The notes under the pieces: model-generated
Told to the model about the DNA's origin: nothing
Seen by the model: the letters and a program-made list of their open reading frames with translations, nothing else
Databases searched by the model: none
Program-made: the position numbers and the translations under genes
Assembly (NCBI GenBank): GCA_022432975.1
Contig: CM039502.1
Coordinates: 71,756,573-71,820,572, forward strand
Direction: 5' to 3'
Origin: Begonia masoniana
Taxonomy: Eukaryota > Streptophyta > Magnoliopsida > Cucurbitales > Begoniaceae
DNA: 64,000 nucleotides
Shown here: in pieces, positions 45,408 through 55,927 of the stretch
Layout of the letters: each line of letters starts with the position of its first letter
How positions within the stretch are numbered: position 1 is the first letter of the stretch

Positions 45408-48400
45408 AAATTTGAATCATTATCCCGATATGCAACACACTTGGTGGCCACCGATGAGAACAAGGTACACCAGTTCATCCAAGGGCTAAAGATGGATCTT
45501 CTCCGAGGAATCACAACTGGAGGGTTCGATGAGGCACCATACGTGAAGATGGTGGCCAAGGCTTATCAGTTAGAAGCTTTAGAAATAAAGTCCCAGAGAC
45601 AAAGAGATTCACCAAGAGGAATTATTCGGAATATTCCTCAACAGCAACAACAACAACAAAAAGGTCAGAATTTACAACATCAACAGCAGCAGAACAGGGG
45701 TATCAAGAGGCCCAATGAGACCATCACCTATCAAGACAAGGGAAAGAGACCAATGGGGGCTCCTCAACCTTCAGTATGCCCACGGTGCCAAAAACTTCAC
45801 AAAGGTGAATGTAGATTTATTACAGGCCAATGTTTCCGTTGTGGCAAGGGAGGCCATCATGTTTGGGATTGCCCGATGCTGGACACGAGACCAAACCTTG
45901 CAGTACCAAGGGTTTTTGCAATGATGGAGGACGTTGACGATGTTGATCAGCACACGACAATTACAGGTACAATTACAGTATGTGATGCACCTACTTATAC
46001 CTTGTGGGACACGGGGGCCACACATTCGTTTGTGGCCATGGACTTCGTAGTTAGACAGAAGTTTTGTAGTACGTCGTCAGATCAACCCTACAGCATTATG
46101 CTACCGCCCGGAGAGTTTATGCACTCCGAGCAGGTTGTACGGGGTGATATAGTGTCAGTAGGAGACCAGAAGTTGTATGCCAGTCTTATCGTTACCGGTA
46201 TGAAAGGATACGATATGATTCTGGGGATGGATTGGCTGTTTAGACATCACGCCACCATCAACTGTAGGTCCGAGCTTGTGTCGTTTAAACGCCCGAACGA
46301 GGTAGAACTCTCCTATCAGGCAGTACCAAAGGAACACCTTATGCCTGCTATATCTTCCTTGAAAGCTCAACAACTGATGAGGTCAGGGTGCATCGGATTT
46401 CTGGCCCATGTATTAGACGTTCAAAGGCAAGGTGAGGTGGAACTTCAAAATATTCCAGTAGTACGGGACTTCTCAGAAGTTTTCTTAGATGACTTACCGG
46501 GATTGCCACCTGATCGTGAAATCGAATTTGAGATTGATATATATCCTGGAGCTGAACCAGTATCGAAGAATCCATACCGTATGGCACCGATTGAGCTGAG
46601 GGAGTTGAAGGCTCAGCTAAAGGAATTGGTGGATAATGGTTTTGTGCGCCCTAGTTTTTCTCCGTGGGGTGCTCCCGTCTTATTTGTTAAGAAGAAAGAT
46701 GGGTCCCTACGGATGTGTATTGACTACCGTGAGCTGAACAAGTTGACGATCAAGAATAAGTACCCGTTGCCGAGAATCGATGATTTATTTGACCAGCTAC
46801 AAGGGGCTCGGGTATTTTCTAAAATTTACTTACCCTCCGGCTATTACCAGTTGAAGGTCAGAACTGATGATATTCCAAAGACCACCTTCAGGACCCGGTA
46901 CGGGCATTACGAGTTCTTGGTGATGTCGTTCAGGTTAACTAATGCTCAGGCGGCATTCATGGACCTGATGAACAGGATATTCCAAGATGTCTTGGATAAA
47001 TTTGTGATCGTTTTCATCGACGACATTCTGGTTTATTCCAAGAGTGAGGCCGAGCATGAAAAGCACTTGGCTATTGTGTTGTCAACTCTAAAACAGCATC
47101 AATTATATGCCAAGCTATCAAAGTGTGAATTCTGGCTGAGCAAAATTAATTTCCTAGGCCATGTGGTGTCGGCAGAAGGAGTGTCCGTGGATCCAGCCAA
47201 GATTCTGACAGTGAAGGAATGGCCAAGACCGAGAAGTGCCAGTGAGGTACGGAGTTTTATCGGATTAGCTGGTTATTACAGAAAGTTCATCAAGGGATTC
47301 TCTGTGATAGCGAAGCCTATGACCAGCTTAACGAGGAAGGACATCAAGTTCAAGTGGTCTGAAGCTTGTGAGGTGAGTTTTCAGACACTTAAGCAGAAAT
47401 TGACTACTCCTCCTCTGCTAGTATTGCCAGTTGAAGACGACAAATTCAGCGTATATTGTGATGCGTCCAAGATTGGCTTGGGATGTGTGTTAATGCAAGA
47501 AGGGAAAGTGGTAGCATACGCATCTAGGCAATTGAAGAACCATGAACAAAACTACCCTACTCATGACCTCGAGCTAGCGGCAGTTGTATTTGCGCTGAAA
47601 GTATGGAGACACCATTTGTACGGACAATCATGTGAGGTGTTTTCAGATCACAAAAGTCTGAAGTACATCTTTACTCAGAAAGAGTTGAACATGAGACAAA
47701 GATGGTGGTTAGAATTTGTAAAAGACTACGATGTTGAAATCAAATACCATCCTGGTAAAGCTAATGTGGTAGCTGATGCGCTAAGCAGGATGCCAGCTAC
47801 TATGCAACAAGTAATGTCGGCTGTATTCATGCCTTTGAGGATGGAGATACAGAAGTTTGATATGGAGATAGTTTCTGGGCTATCGGCCATACTAGCGGAC
47901 TTGACACTGCGGCCCACCATCCTGGACCGAATTAAGGAGGCTCAGAAGACCAATTCAAAGGAGATGGCTGATATGGTGAGCAAGGTACCAATGGCTTCTT
48001 CCGATTTCAGTTATTCGGGAGATGGTATTCTTAAGTTCAGAGATAGATGGTATGTTCCGAAAGATGAGGAGTTACGGAAGAACATCTTGTCGGAAGCCCA
48101 CTCATCTCCTTTCTCTGTGCATCCTGGAAGCACGAAGATGTATCAAGACTTGAAACTTCACTTCTGGTGGCCGAATATGAAGAATAAAGTGGCCAAGTAT
48201 GTGGAGTCTTGTATGATATGTCAACAGGTCAAAGCTGAACATCAACGACCAAGTGGAACGCTTCAACCTCTTCCGATTCCCGAATGGAAGTGGGAGAATA
48301 TCACAATGGACTTTGTTGTGGGCCTACCAAGAACAGCTAATGGCCATAATAGCATATGGGTTATAGTGGACAGATTGACGAAGTCAGCCCATTTTCTACC

Positions 48401-49346
48401 TGTGAAGACAACGTACTCCATGGATCAGTACGCAGAACTGTACATCAGTGAGATTGTTAAGCTGCATGGTGTTCCGGTGTCGATTGTTTCGGACCGTGAT
48501 CCCAGATTCACTTCCAGATTTTGGAGAAGTTTGCAGCACTCCTTGGGTACAAAGTTGGATTTCAGCACAGCATTTCATCCACAAACTGACAGACAATCTG
48601 AGAGAACAATCCAAATACTGGAAGATATGCTAAGGTCGTGCGTGCTGGAATTTCATGCTCCTTGGAGTAGATATTTGCCACTCGTGGAGTTTGCTTACAA
48701 CAATAGCTATCAAGCTACAATTGGCATGGCTCCATATGAAGCTCTCTACGGCAGGAAGTGTAGATCCCCGTTGTGTTGGGATGAAGTCGAGGAAGCCAAG
48801 CTTATCAGTCCTGAGCTGTTACAACAGATGTCCGAAGTGATTGCCGCAATCAACCAACGAATAAAGATTGCTCAGAATCGACAAAAGAGTTATGCAGACC
48901 ATAGAAGAAGGGACTTGGAGTTTGCTGAGGGCGATGAAGTATTCTTGAAGGTGTCGCCTTTCAAGGGCGTAATGAGATTCGGTAAGAAAGAAAAGCTCAG
49001 CCCACGGTTCATTGGCCCTTTTCCCATCATGAAGCGTGTGGGAAGCACGGCTTACAGGCTACAGCTGCCAGCGTCTATGGATGGAGTTCACAATGTTTTC
49101 CATGTTTCGATGCTGAGGAAGTGTGTACGAGATCCAACTCAGATCGTAGAGCATGTGGACTCTGATATCATGCCGACGCTGACATATGAAGAAAGGCCTA
49201 TACAGATATTGGATATGTCACTCAAGGTGTTGCGCAACAAGGTAGTCCCATTGGTGAAAGTTTTGTGGCGCAATCATAATGTGGAGGAAGCCACGTGGGA
49301 AAGATAAGAGGATGTTAGGGCCCAATATCCGGAGTTATTCGCTTAG
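45408..49346 (+). pseudogene. F gag C-terminus, protease, RT, RNase H, integrase, chromodomain
   Basis: This is the longest open stretch in the window (1288 residues from ATG 45441). In order it shows a glutamine-rich tail; CCHC knuckle [14 protein letters not shown] (131-144); protease DTGATHSF (190); RT (about 405-640) with the FIDD box intact at 525-528; RNase H (DASKIGLG, 674); the integrase HHCC and DDE blocks; and the chromodomain ([10 protein letters not shown]). Residue 463 (46827-46829) is tyrosine in KIYL, where all sister copies have the first catalytic aspartate, so RT should be dead. Other unusual changes are R498 in VMSFRL and W in RQRWW. TAA at 49305-49307 cuts off the last 12 residues before the natural TAG at 49344-49346. 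Confidence 0.95.
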
Positions 49347-49373
49347 GCAAATTTTGGGGACAAAATTTCTGTT

Positions 49374-49386
49374 AAGGTGGGTGGAA
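49374..49386 (+). promoter_or_regulatory. Polypurine tract of F
   Basis: AAGGTGGGTGGAA lies directly before the 3' LTR; A and C carry the same tract. Confidence 0.75.
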
Positions 49387-52213
49387 TGTAGCACCCGGCC
49401 TTTTGACTGTAATTATTTCCCGAATCATTTTGCGGGATTGATTTAATATTAATACAATATGTGTTTTGTTGGAAAACAATCTAATGTATAACTAAGCAAA
49501 ACAATAAGTTTGAAATGCATGGAAGGGCAAATTGGAGAGAAATTAAGGTTGGTGGGAGTTAGCCAGTGGATAACTGACACTTGGCAACTTGTTGAGGATG
49601 CTAAGTCCTTCCTCCTACGTGAAATCTGCATTTCACTTCTCTGCTTCTTCCCTTCCCTTTTTGCTTTCTCTCTTCCATGCGACCGAAACAAAGTACCAAA
49701 CTTTGTTTCTCTTGCATTCTTTTGTTTCCTTCAGCAAAAGGTAAGCATCTACTCATGCTAACAAATTTGGACAAGTTTAATGTGGGTTTTTACCGAAGCT
49801 TAGGGTTATGGTATTTAGAGAAAAACTCACTGTCTTTGGATGAAAACACGTTGGTGTGTTTTCTAAAGATTTGAAACGTGTTGCTGCTGATTCTTCTAAC
49901 TTATTAGTTAGCATGTGCAGCATTGTTTATTTCTCTACGTGCTTGTTACAGATCTGTGCATTTCCGAGACTTTCCAGCCCACTGCATCACGGATAATAGG
50001 TAAGTTCATACCCGTAGGTTGGCCCTTAAGGCCCTACATCACGGAGGTACTACGTATTTTTGTTCTGTCGGGTTATTTTCGGGTAGAAGGATTAGAGTTA
50101 TGTTCTGTGTTTCCCCTGTTATGTTTCTGTTGTCTTAATTGTTGTTCTCTGCTGTTTAAGTTGAAGAACTGTACTCGATCATGCATACACGTTTTTCCTG
50201 AAAGTTCATGCAAAACCATTTTCTGTACACTGTTTGAAACTAAACAAGATAAAATCTGACTGAAATGTATCGGTTAAGTGCGGGACGGGGACTGGCCTCC
50301 AGATCTGTTTCTGTACTGTACTGTATTACTGTTTGTGCCTGATAGTGCACCCACTATTCGCCAGTTCCCCTATAAGCCCTACTTACACCCCACTGCCACT
50401 GAAACGTAATGTACTGTACTGTCACTTAATTTCTGAAAACCGCATGCATAGCATATGCATCACAGCATTTTATATGTTCTTACTGAGCTTTAGGCTCATA
50501 GGTGAACTCTCTGATGTAGGTACTGAACCCGAAAATGAGGACTTTGTGCCTCAGTCTGATGACTAGGTGGCTGGTGGCTCGAGCTCTCGGGGGTGGCTGC
50601 TGCAGTCAGACATATGTCTGTCCTGAGGTTTAAGTTTTCTTAAAGCGATGTACAAGTCTGTGAAACTTTACTGAGATTCTGCTGCTTTGTTTTTAAACTT
50701 CAGGTGTCGTTCTGTGTTTGTTTTAAAAACTTCTGTTTTGAGAAATTCTGTAATTATATGTTAAGTTCGGTACTGTTTCTGAGATTTTGAAACAATGTAT
50801 AGATTCTGTGTCAATGTTTAAAACCGTTGTATTTGACAGTTAAGTTTATATTCTAAAGTATTCTGGAATTATTTGGGATATTTTCTGTTAATCTGTGCAT
50901 GGATGATTTCTGATTTTGGAACTATCCATGCAATTTGTTTCTTTAAATCTGTCAATTGTAAAGTATGTTTTACAATCTTGTTTAGAATCGGGTATTGAAA
51001 GTCTACAATTTTTATGCCTTCTGTTTGTACTGTATTTGACAGTTGAGTTATGTTCTGAAGTATTCTGAAATGGTTTGGAATATTTTCTGTTAGTCTATGC
51101 ATGGATGGTCTCTGGTTTTTGAGCTATCCATGCAGTGTGTCTTCCTGAATCTGTCAATTGTAAAGCATGTTTCACGACCTTGTTTTAATTCGGGTTTTGG
51201 AGATCTGAAACTTTTATTGCCTTCTGTTTTATGCCCTCTGTTCGTATATCTTCCTGTTATAGTTGTCAAGTTCTGCCTTAAAAACTGCATCTTCCGATCA
51301 CGTTCACTGCTGTTTTAAGTGTACATCCACCGATAGTCACTGTTCACATTTTGTCTTATTCGCATCTTCCGCCAAACAGTGATTCTGCCATAGGTTTTTT
51401 TTTCTTCTGCCGATTATGTAAATGTCTATATCTTCTGTTGACGTCATCCATCATCCAGCTGACGTCATCAGCTCATCCGAATTCATCTACTGTCTGTATC
51501 TTCCGGTTGACGTCATCCATCATCCGGCTGACGTCATCACCCCATCCGAATTCATCTACTGTCTGTATCTTCCGGTTGGTGTCATCCATTATCCGGCTGA
51601 CGTCATCACCTCATCCGATCTCATCTGCTGCCTGTAACTTCCGCCTGACGTCACCCACCTTCCGGCTGACGTCACCACCTCTTCAACCCAGTTTTACTCA
51701 GCCTCTTCCGCTGAACACTGTTCGTCTTTTGTCGTATCTGAATTCACCGATAGCTTTAATCTTCTGCTTGACATCATCCTTACTTCTGTCTTTGCAAATG
51801 CATCTTCCGCCTGACGTCAGCTCACATCCTCCACCTGATTTAATTATATCACCCGCCTTGGTTCATTTACATCCACCGATTTCAGTTCATTGTTTTATTA
51901 AATGACATCCACCGTTCCGGTTTAATTTTCATCCACCGCCCAACAGTATTTTGTTTTCTTTTGAAAACTAAGTCTTCTGCCAGTCTTCTGCCAATATTTC
52001 ATGTTTCCTACTTCCATTTATAACTGTTATCCAGAATCTCTTTTTACTGCTTTCCCGTTTGATTTCGAATCCAGAGAACTTTCTCTCCCACTGTAAATGT
52101 CTTAAAAGTATAATGTCAAAAAAAAATGTAGTCCTTGTTTTCCATTAGCCGTCCCGGAGTGACGGCTTGGCTCTCGGGTCCTGCTGATCGGGATCCGGAT
52201 TCGGGTCGTCACA
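49387..52213 (+). repeat. 3' LTR of F (2827 bp)
   Basis: It runs from TGTAGCACCCGGCC to CGGGTCGTCACA. Donor at 49741; putative exon 49952-49999; donor at 50000; acceptor at 50519. A 203-bp tandem duplication lies around 50829-51235, and the TGACGTCA / CATCTTCCGG array at 51290-51990. GTCAG follows; its partner copy was lost on the left. Confidence 0.94.
49952..50519 (+). other. Putative leader splice module, F 3' LTR
   Basis: TTACAG/ begins a 48-nt putative exon ending AATAG/GTAAGT (49999). The GGCCCTTAAGGCCC hairpin is at 50021-50034, with TACATCA after it. TTACTGAG lies upstream of TGATGTAG at 50519. Putative intron 520 nt. Confidence 0.5.
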
Positions 52214-53416
52214 GTCAGAAAAGGAAAAAGGAAACTGATTTTGGATGAAGAGTCATCAATGCAAGAAGGAGGTGGTGACTCAGAGATCCCTGCATTTGAT
52301 ATTTCCCCTCCTCATTCTCTGGTCTCAAGCCCCCACCTTCCTCCACCAGTGCCAAGACCTCCTGCTCCATCATCTCTAGCTCATCTTTTTTAGGCCATCT
52401 CAGTTCCTCAGCCATCTCCTCCACCTACTTTTTTGGTACCTTCTCTGCCTCCTCTAGTCCCACTTCCTCCTCCAGTCCAAACACCTCCTCCAGTCTCACT
52501 TCCTCCTCCACTACTAACACCTCCTCCTGTCCAACCTGCTCTACTAGTCCTAACAGCTCCACTTGTCCACGTCTCCTCACCAATTCCATCCGTTACTCCT
52601 GTCACTCCTCTGACTTATCAGCAGAGATTTTCGTTGAGTGAGGCTCAGTACAATGATTTAAAGGCCTCTATTGATAGTCTAGGGTCAGCCCTCTGTCAGC
52701 TTGAGAAATCTATAGACGCTAAGCTTGACAAGACCCAAAAGAACATGAGCATTGCTGTGGATACTAGTCTTGAGTTGCTGGCAACAAAAATGGATGGTCA
52801 TCGACGCATTGTTGCCAAGGAACTTGAGTCTCTCAGATCCTCTGTTTACAATCTGAATCCCGAACCTGAATCTGAACCATCCAATTTAGTCTGTGTCACA
52901 GAGGCTTGTTATGAACACTTCCTCCCTCCGATCATCCGTCCAGAGGCAGGTGAAGATGCTCGGCTACTGCCCTTAGATCTTCAGGAAGCTACGCTGACAT
53001 TCTCTCCTTCTGCTGTTATTTCTGTCCGAGAGCCCTCTTTCGAGTCCTCAAATCCTATGGCTGCATCTCTTACTGCTTCTCCATCTGTAGAGTATCCTTA
53101 TTGTCTGGACATGATAATGTTTCCAGAAATCTCTGCCATTTCTACTCCCTGCTTGGATTTGGTGGTCTATCAAGGACCCTCTCCATCTACTGCTCCTCAG
53201 CCAGAGCCTTCTCCATGCCAGGATATAGTGATCTATCAAGCACCACTTCCTCCCGCTATTGCTTCACTTCGCGCACTTGTGGATGCTTATTTTCTTTCAG
53301 ATCTTGACGTGCCCGCTTGGATTAGCCAAGCATTCTGGACTCATTTTTTAGCTTTCTTTAAGTATAGGATTTTGTTTGTAAACACGTTTATTGATATTCT
53401 AATGATATTTCCCTGA
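52214..53416 (+). pseudogene. E 3' ORF: proline-rich and coiled-coil protein (Sirevirus extra ORF)
   Basis: The frame opens at the border with F (RKGKRKLILDEESS, a basic nuclear-signal-like patch). It has a TAG at 52391-52393 and then a 327-residue open stretch from 52433: about 60 residues of PPL/PPV repeats, then LTYQQRFSLSEAQYNDLKAS and a predicted coiled coil (IDSLGSALCQLEKSIDAKLD to ELESLRSSV), then an acidic, aromatic tail. Position between pol and 3' LTR matches the extra (env-like) ORF of some Sireviruses. No signal peptide is evident, and the tail hydrophobic stretch (AFFKYRILFVNTFIDILMIF) could be a membrane segment. Function unknown. Confidence 0.6.
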
Positions 53417-53704
53417 TGTTTCTATCCCTTGTGGTGAATGCATTGCTTCTGCTGTCTCTTTGTTTGTTTTTGATAATGTCAATGGGGGAGAATATATTTG
53501 ATCGGTGATTTATGAATGTGGAATTAGTAACTATGATTTGTGTATGCATATTTTGGAAATCTGAAAATCTGGATATATGCATATTTTTTACTGTTTTTGA
53601 AACTCTGGTATGCTCTGTGTTTGTTTTTTGGAATATATGCATTTGCTATGGGGGAGTTATACTTAATCAAATTTATAGGTTGTCATCATTAAAAAGGGGG
53701 AGAT
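53417..53704 (+). promoter_or_regulatory. E 3' region with repeated polypurine tracts
   Basis: AATGGGGGAGAA (about 53480), TATGGGGGAGTT (about 53650) and the terminal AAAAAGGGGGAGA (about 53690-53702) precede the LTR. Multiplied polypurine tracts are a known Sirevirus trait. Confidence 0.7.
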
Positions 53705-54367
53705 TGTTGACATAATTAGTGTTTAAGTCTAAATATGTTTTTGATGATGTGTTTATATGCTTGTAATATAATTTGATTATGTTTATTAAATGAGAATAAT
53801 AAATTATGCATTGGAGTTTAATCTATTGGAAATGCCCTTGGAAAGGGTATTTAGTTATCTAATGCATGTGATTAAGTGTACAGGGCCGCATAGTTTTTTT
53901 AACAGAGTTAAATGAAGAACTCTACCGCTCACTAAACGACAAAGGCGGATGAGAAAAATGAAGATATCCTACGTTCGCTAGACGACAAGGGTGGAAGACT
54001 TCAATAAGACATCCTACGCTCACTAAACGACAAAGGCGGAAGACGTCTAAAACTTCTTCATCCGATACCGGTTCAAGCAAGATAGCATTTTCTCATCCGA
54101 TGCCGATTCAACATTTTAAAGTTGCATCATCCGACACCGGTTCAGCGTTTAAAGATTCATCATCCTATGCCAGTTCAACATTTTGAAGTTGCATCCACCG
54201 ATGGCGGTTCAAGACTAAAACAACATGATCTTCCACCAGAATTCAAAACAACCGCGAAGCTACAGTGACATCGCTTTCAGCCTTAACTCCAAAACAATAA
54301 TGGCGATGACGAACAGCAATCTCAAATGCAACGGATATCTGCTTCAGTACGGATGCTTTCCAACGGT
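53705..54367 (+). repeat. 3' LTR of E (first 663 bp only)
   Basis: It matches 41125-41787 up to CCAACGGT, then changes abruptly to the gag of G. The remaining ~560 bp of LTR are missing. Confidence 0.88.
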
Positions 54368-55576
54368 GGCGAACGCTTTCATAGACTTAGACTCCCAACA
54401 TTTAATGGCCAAGTTTCGGATCCTGTTTATATTGAGGAGTGGATTCGAAAAATGAAGGACATGTTCAAGTACGCCAAGGTCGATGAAGGAGATAGGGTCA
54501 CTTATGTTGTTTTTCATTTGGAACTGAGTGCAAGGCATTGGTGGGACTCAATCCAGAGCACCATTAATGCAGGAGCTATGACCTGGGAAATGTTTAAGAC
54601 TGCTTTCTTTGATAAATATTTCAATAGGACCGTTCGGGTCAGCAAGAAGAAGAAGTTCATGAATTTGCTTCAAACTGGCTCTGTGGCGGATTACATATGT
54701 AAGTTTGAGGCTTTATCACTGTTTGCTCCCCGATTGGTTGAGGATGATGAGGACAAGATCCACCAGTTCGTTCAAGGATTGAAGCCGAGTTTGTATATGA
54801 GAGTAAAGACTGCTAGAATACATGATATACCATATGGTGAAGTGACGGCTAAGGCCTTGGAACTGGAAGAAGCCGAGATAACGATATATGCACAGCGTGA
54901 ACAGCCAAGGAAGTTCATTAAAGAGGCTCAGCCACCACCACATCAGAACAAAGGATGGCAACCGCAACAGAACAGAGGACCACAACAACAACAGCAGGGT
55001 ATAAAGAGACCCTTCAATCCAAATGACGATCAAGGAAAAGGAAAACGACCATTAGCCCCTCTATGCTCCAACTGCAAGAAGAACCACCATGGCGAGTGCA
55101 AGCTACACTCTGGCCGCTGCTACAGATGTGACAAGGTCGGACAGGTAGTCAGAGACTGCCCCATGCCACCAGACCCCAATCGAGCAAGAATAGCACCCAG
55201 AGTCTTTGCTATGATGGAGGACGAAGATGCTGTGCAGCATACGGTCATAACAGGTACAATTATGATCTGTGATATTTCTGCTTACACACTTATAGACACG
55301 GGGGCCACCCACTCATTTATAGCAACCCTGTTTGTCTGTAAGCATAAGTTAGGATACTTACCAGCTGATAGGCCATATAGTGTCATGTTACCGTCAGGGA
55401 AATCCTTACATTCTGAACAGATAGTGAAGGGTGACATTATGTCCTTAGGAGATAAGAAGTTATATGTACAACTGATTGTAATTGACATGAAGGGATATGA
55501 AGTTATATTAGGAATGGATTGGTTATCCAGACACTATGCCACGATAAGTTGTAGGTCTGAATTAGTTGAGTTTTGA
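54326..55576 (+). pseudogene. G gag and protease, fused at its start to the LTR of E
   Basis: The open stretch of 416 residues begins at an ATG inside the E LTR (14 codons). At 54368 it enters the G gag at GERFHRLRLPTFNG. It continues through DSIQSTINAGAMTWEMFK, a Gln/Pro-rich tail, the knuckle CYRCDKVGQVVRDC, in which the usual histidine is glutamine, and the protease DTGATHSF with ILGMDW. It stops at TGA 55574-55576. The original gag start, leader and 5' LTR of G are deleted. The fusion frame is by chance but open. Confidence 0.88.
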
Positions 55577-55927
55577 CCCCCAAATGGAGATCGGTATACC
55601 TTCCAAGCTATCCCAAAAATAAGTAAAATACCGATTATATCCTCACTAGAGACTCAACGGATATTGAAAGATGGCTGTGAAAGTTACCTAGCTAGTATAA
55701 TGGATATTCAGGTGAAGAATAAGATAGAATTACAAGATATTTCTATAGTCCGAGAGTTCCCTGAAGCATTCTTGGATGATTTGTCAGGATTACCACATGA
55801 TAGAGAAATAGAGTTTGTGATTGATATATATCCCGAGGCATTACCTGTATCTAAGAATCCTTACCGTATGGCACCTGTTGAATTAAAGGAATTAAAAGTC
55901 CAACTACAGGAATTAGTAGACAAATAA
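55577..55927 (+). pseudogene. G protease-RT linker
   Basis: It is in the same frame as its neighbours: [44 protein letters not shown], then TAA at 55925-55927 at a conserved glycine position just before the RT fingers. Confidence 0.88.

Larger units (their letters stand above)
43741..52213 (+). mobile_element. Ty3/Gypsy chromovirus F with truncated 5' LTR
   Basis: The element has a 5' LTR fragment (43741-44756, missing its first ~1812 bp), primer site, gag-pol 44916-49346, polypurine tract and a complete 3' LTR 49387-52213. The frame is continuous, with three stops. Because the 5' LTR start, the left target copy and the pol of E are all missing, a single deletion probably removed the pol of E together with the promoter end of F. 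Confidence 0.93.
41125..54367 (+). mobile_element. Sirevirus-like Copia element E, without pol, containing F
   Basis: The 5' LTR is 41125-42345 (TGTTGAC...CCTACA), followed by a Met-tRNA primer site and a Copia-type gag. Chromovirus F (43741-52213) comes next. Then come a proline-rich/coiled-coil ORF, repeated GGGGGAG tracts and a 3' LTR that stops short at 54367. The AAAAAGGGGGAGATTGTTGA junction and an extra ORF before the 3' LTR are hallmarks of Sireviruses. Protease, integrase, RT and RNase H are missing. The LTR copies differ at roughly 4 in 100 sites, so E is older than A or C. Confidence 0.8.

Noticed and set aside
52433..53416. Host extensin or formin-like gene suggested by proline repeats
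   Set aside because: It lies between an internal region and the polypurine tracts of E in the right strand; the coiled-coil tail and lack of SPPPP-Tyr repeats fit a retroelement ORF better.
54326..55576. Genuine fusion gene of the E LTR and the G gag
   Set aside because: The first 14 codons are LTR sequence brought in by a deletion; downstream stops and missing promoter context argue against selection.
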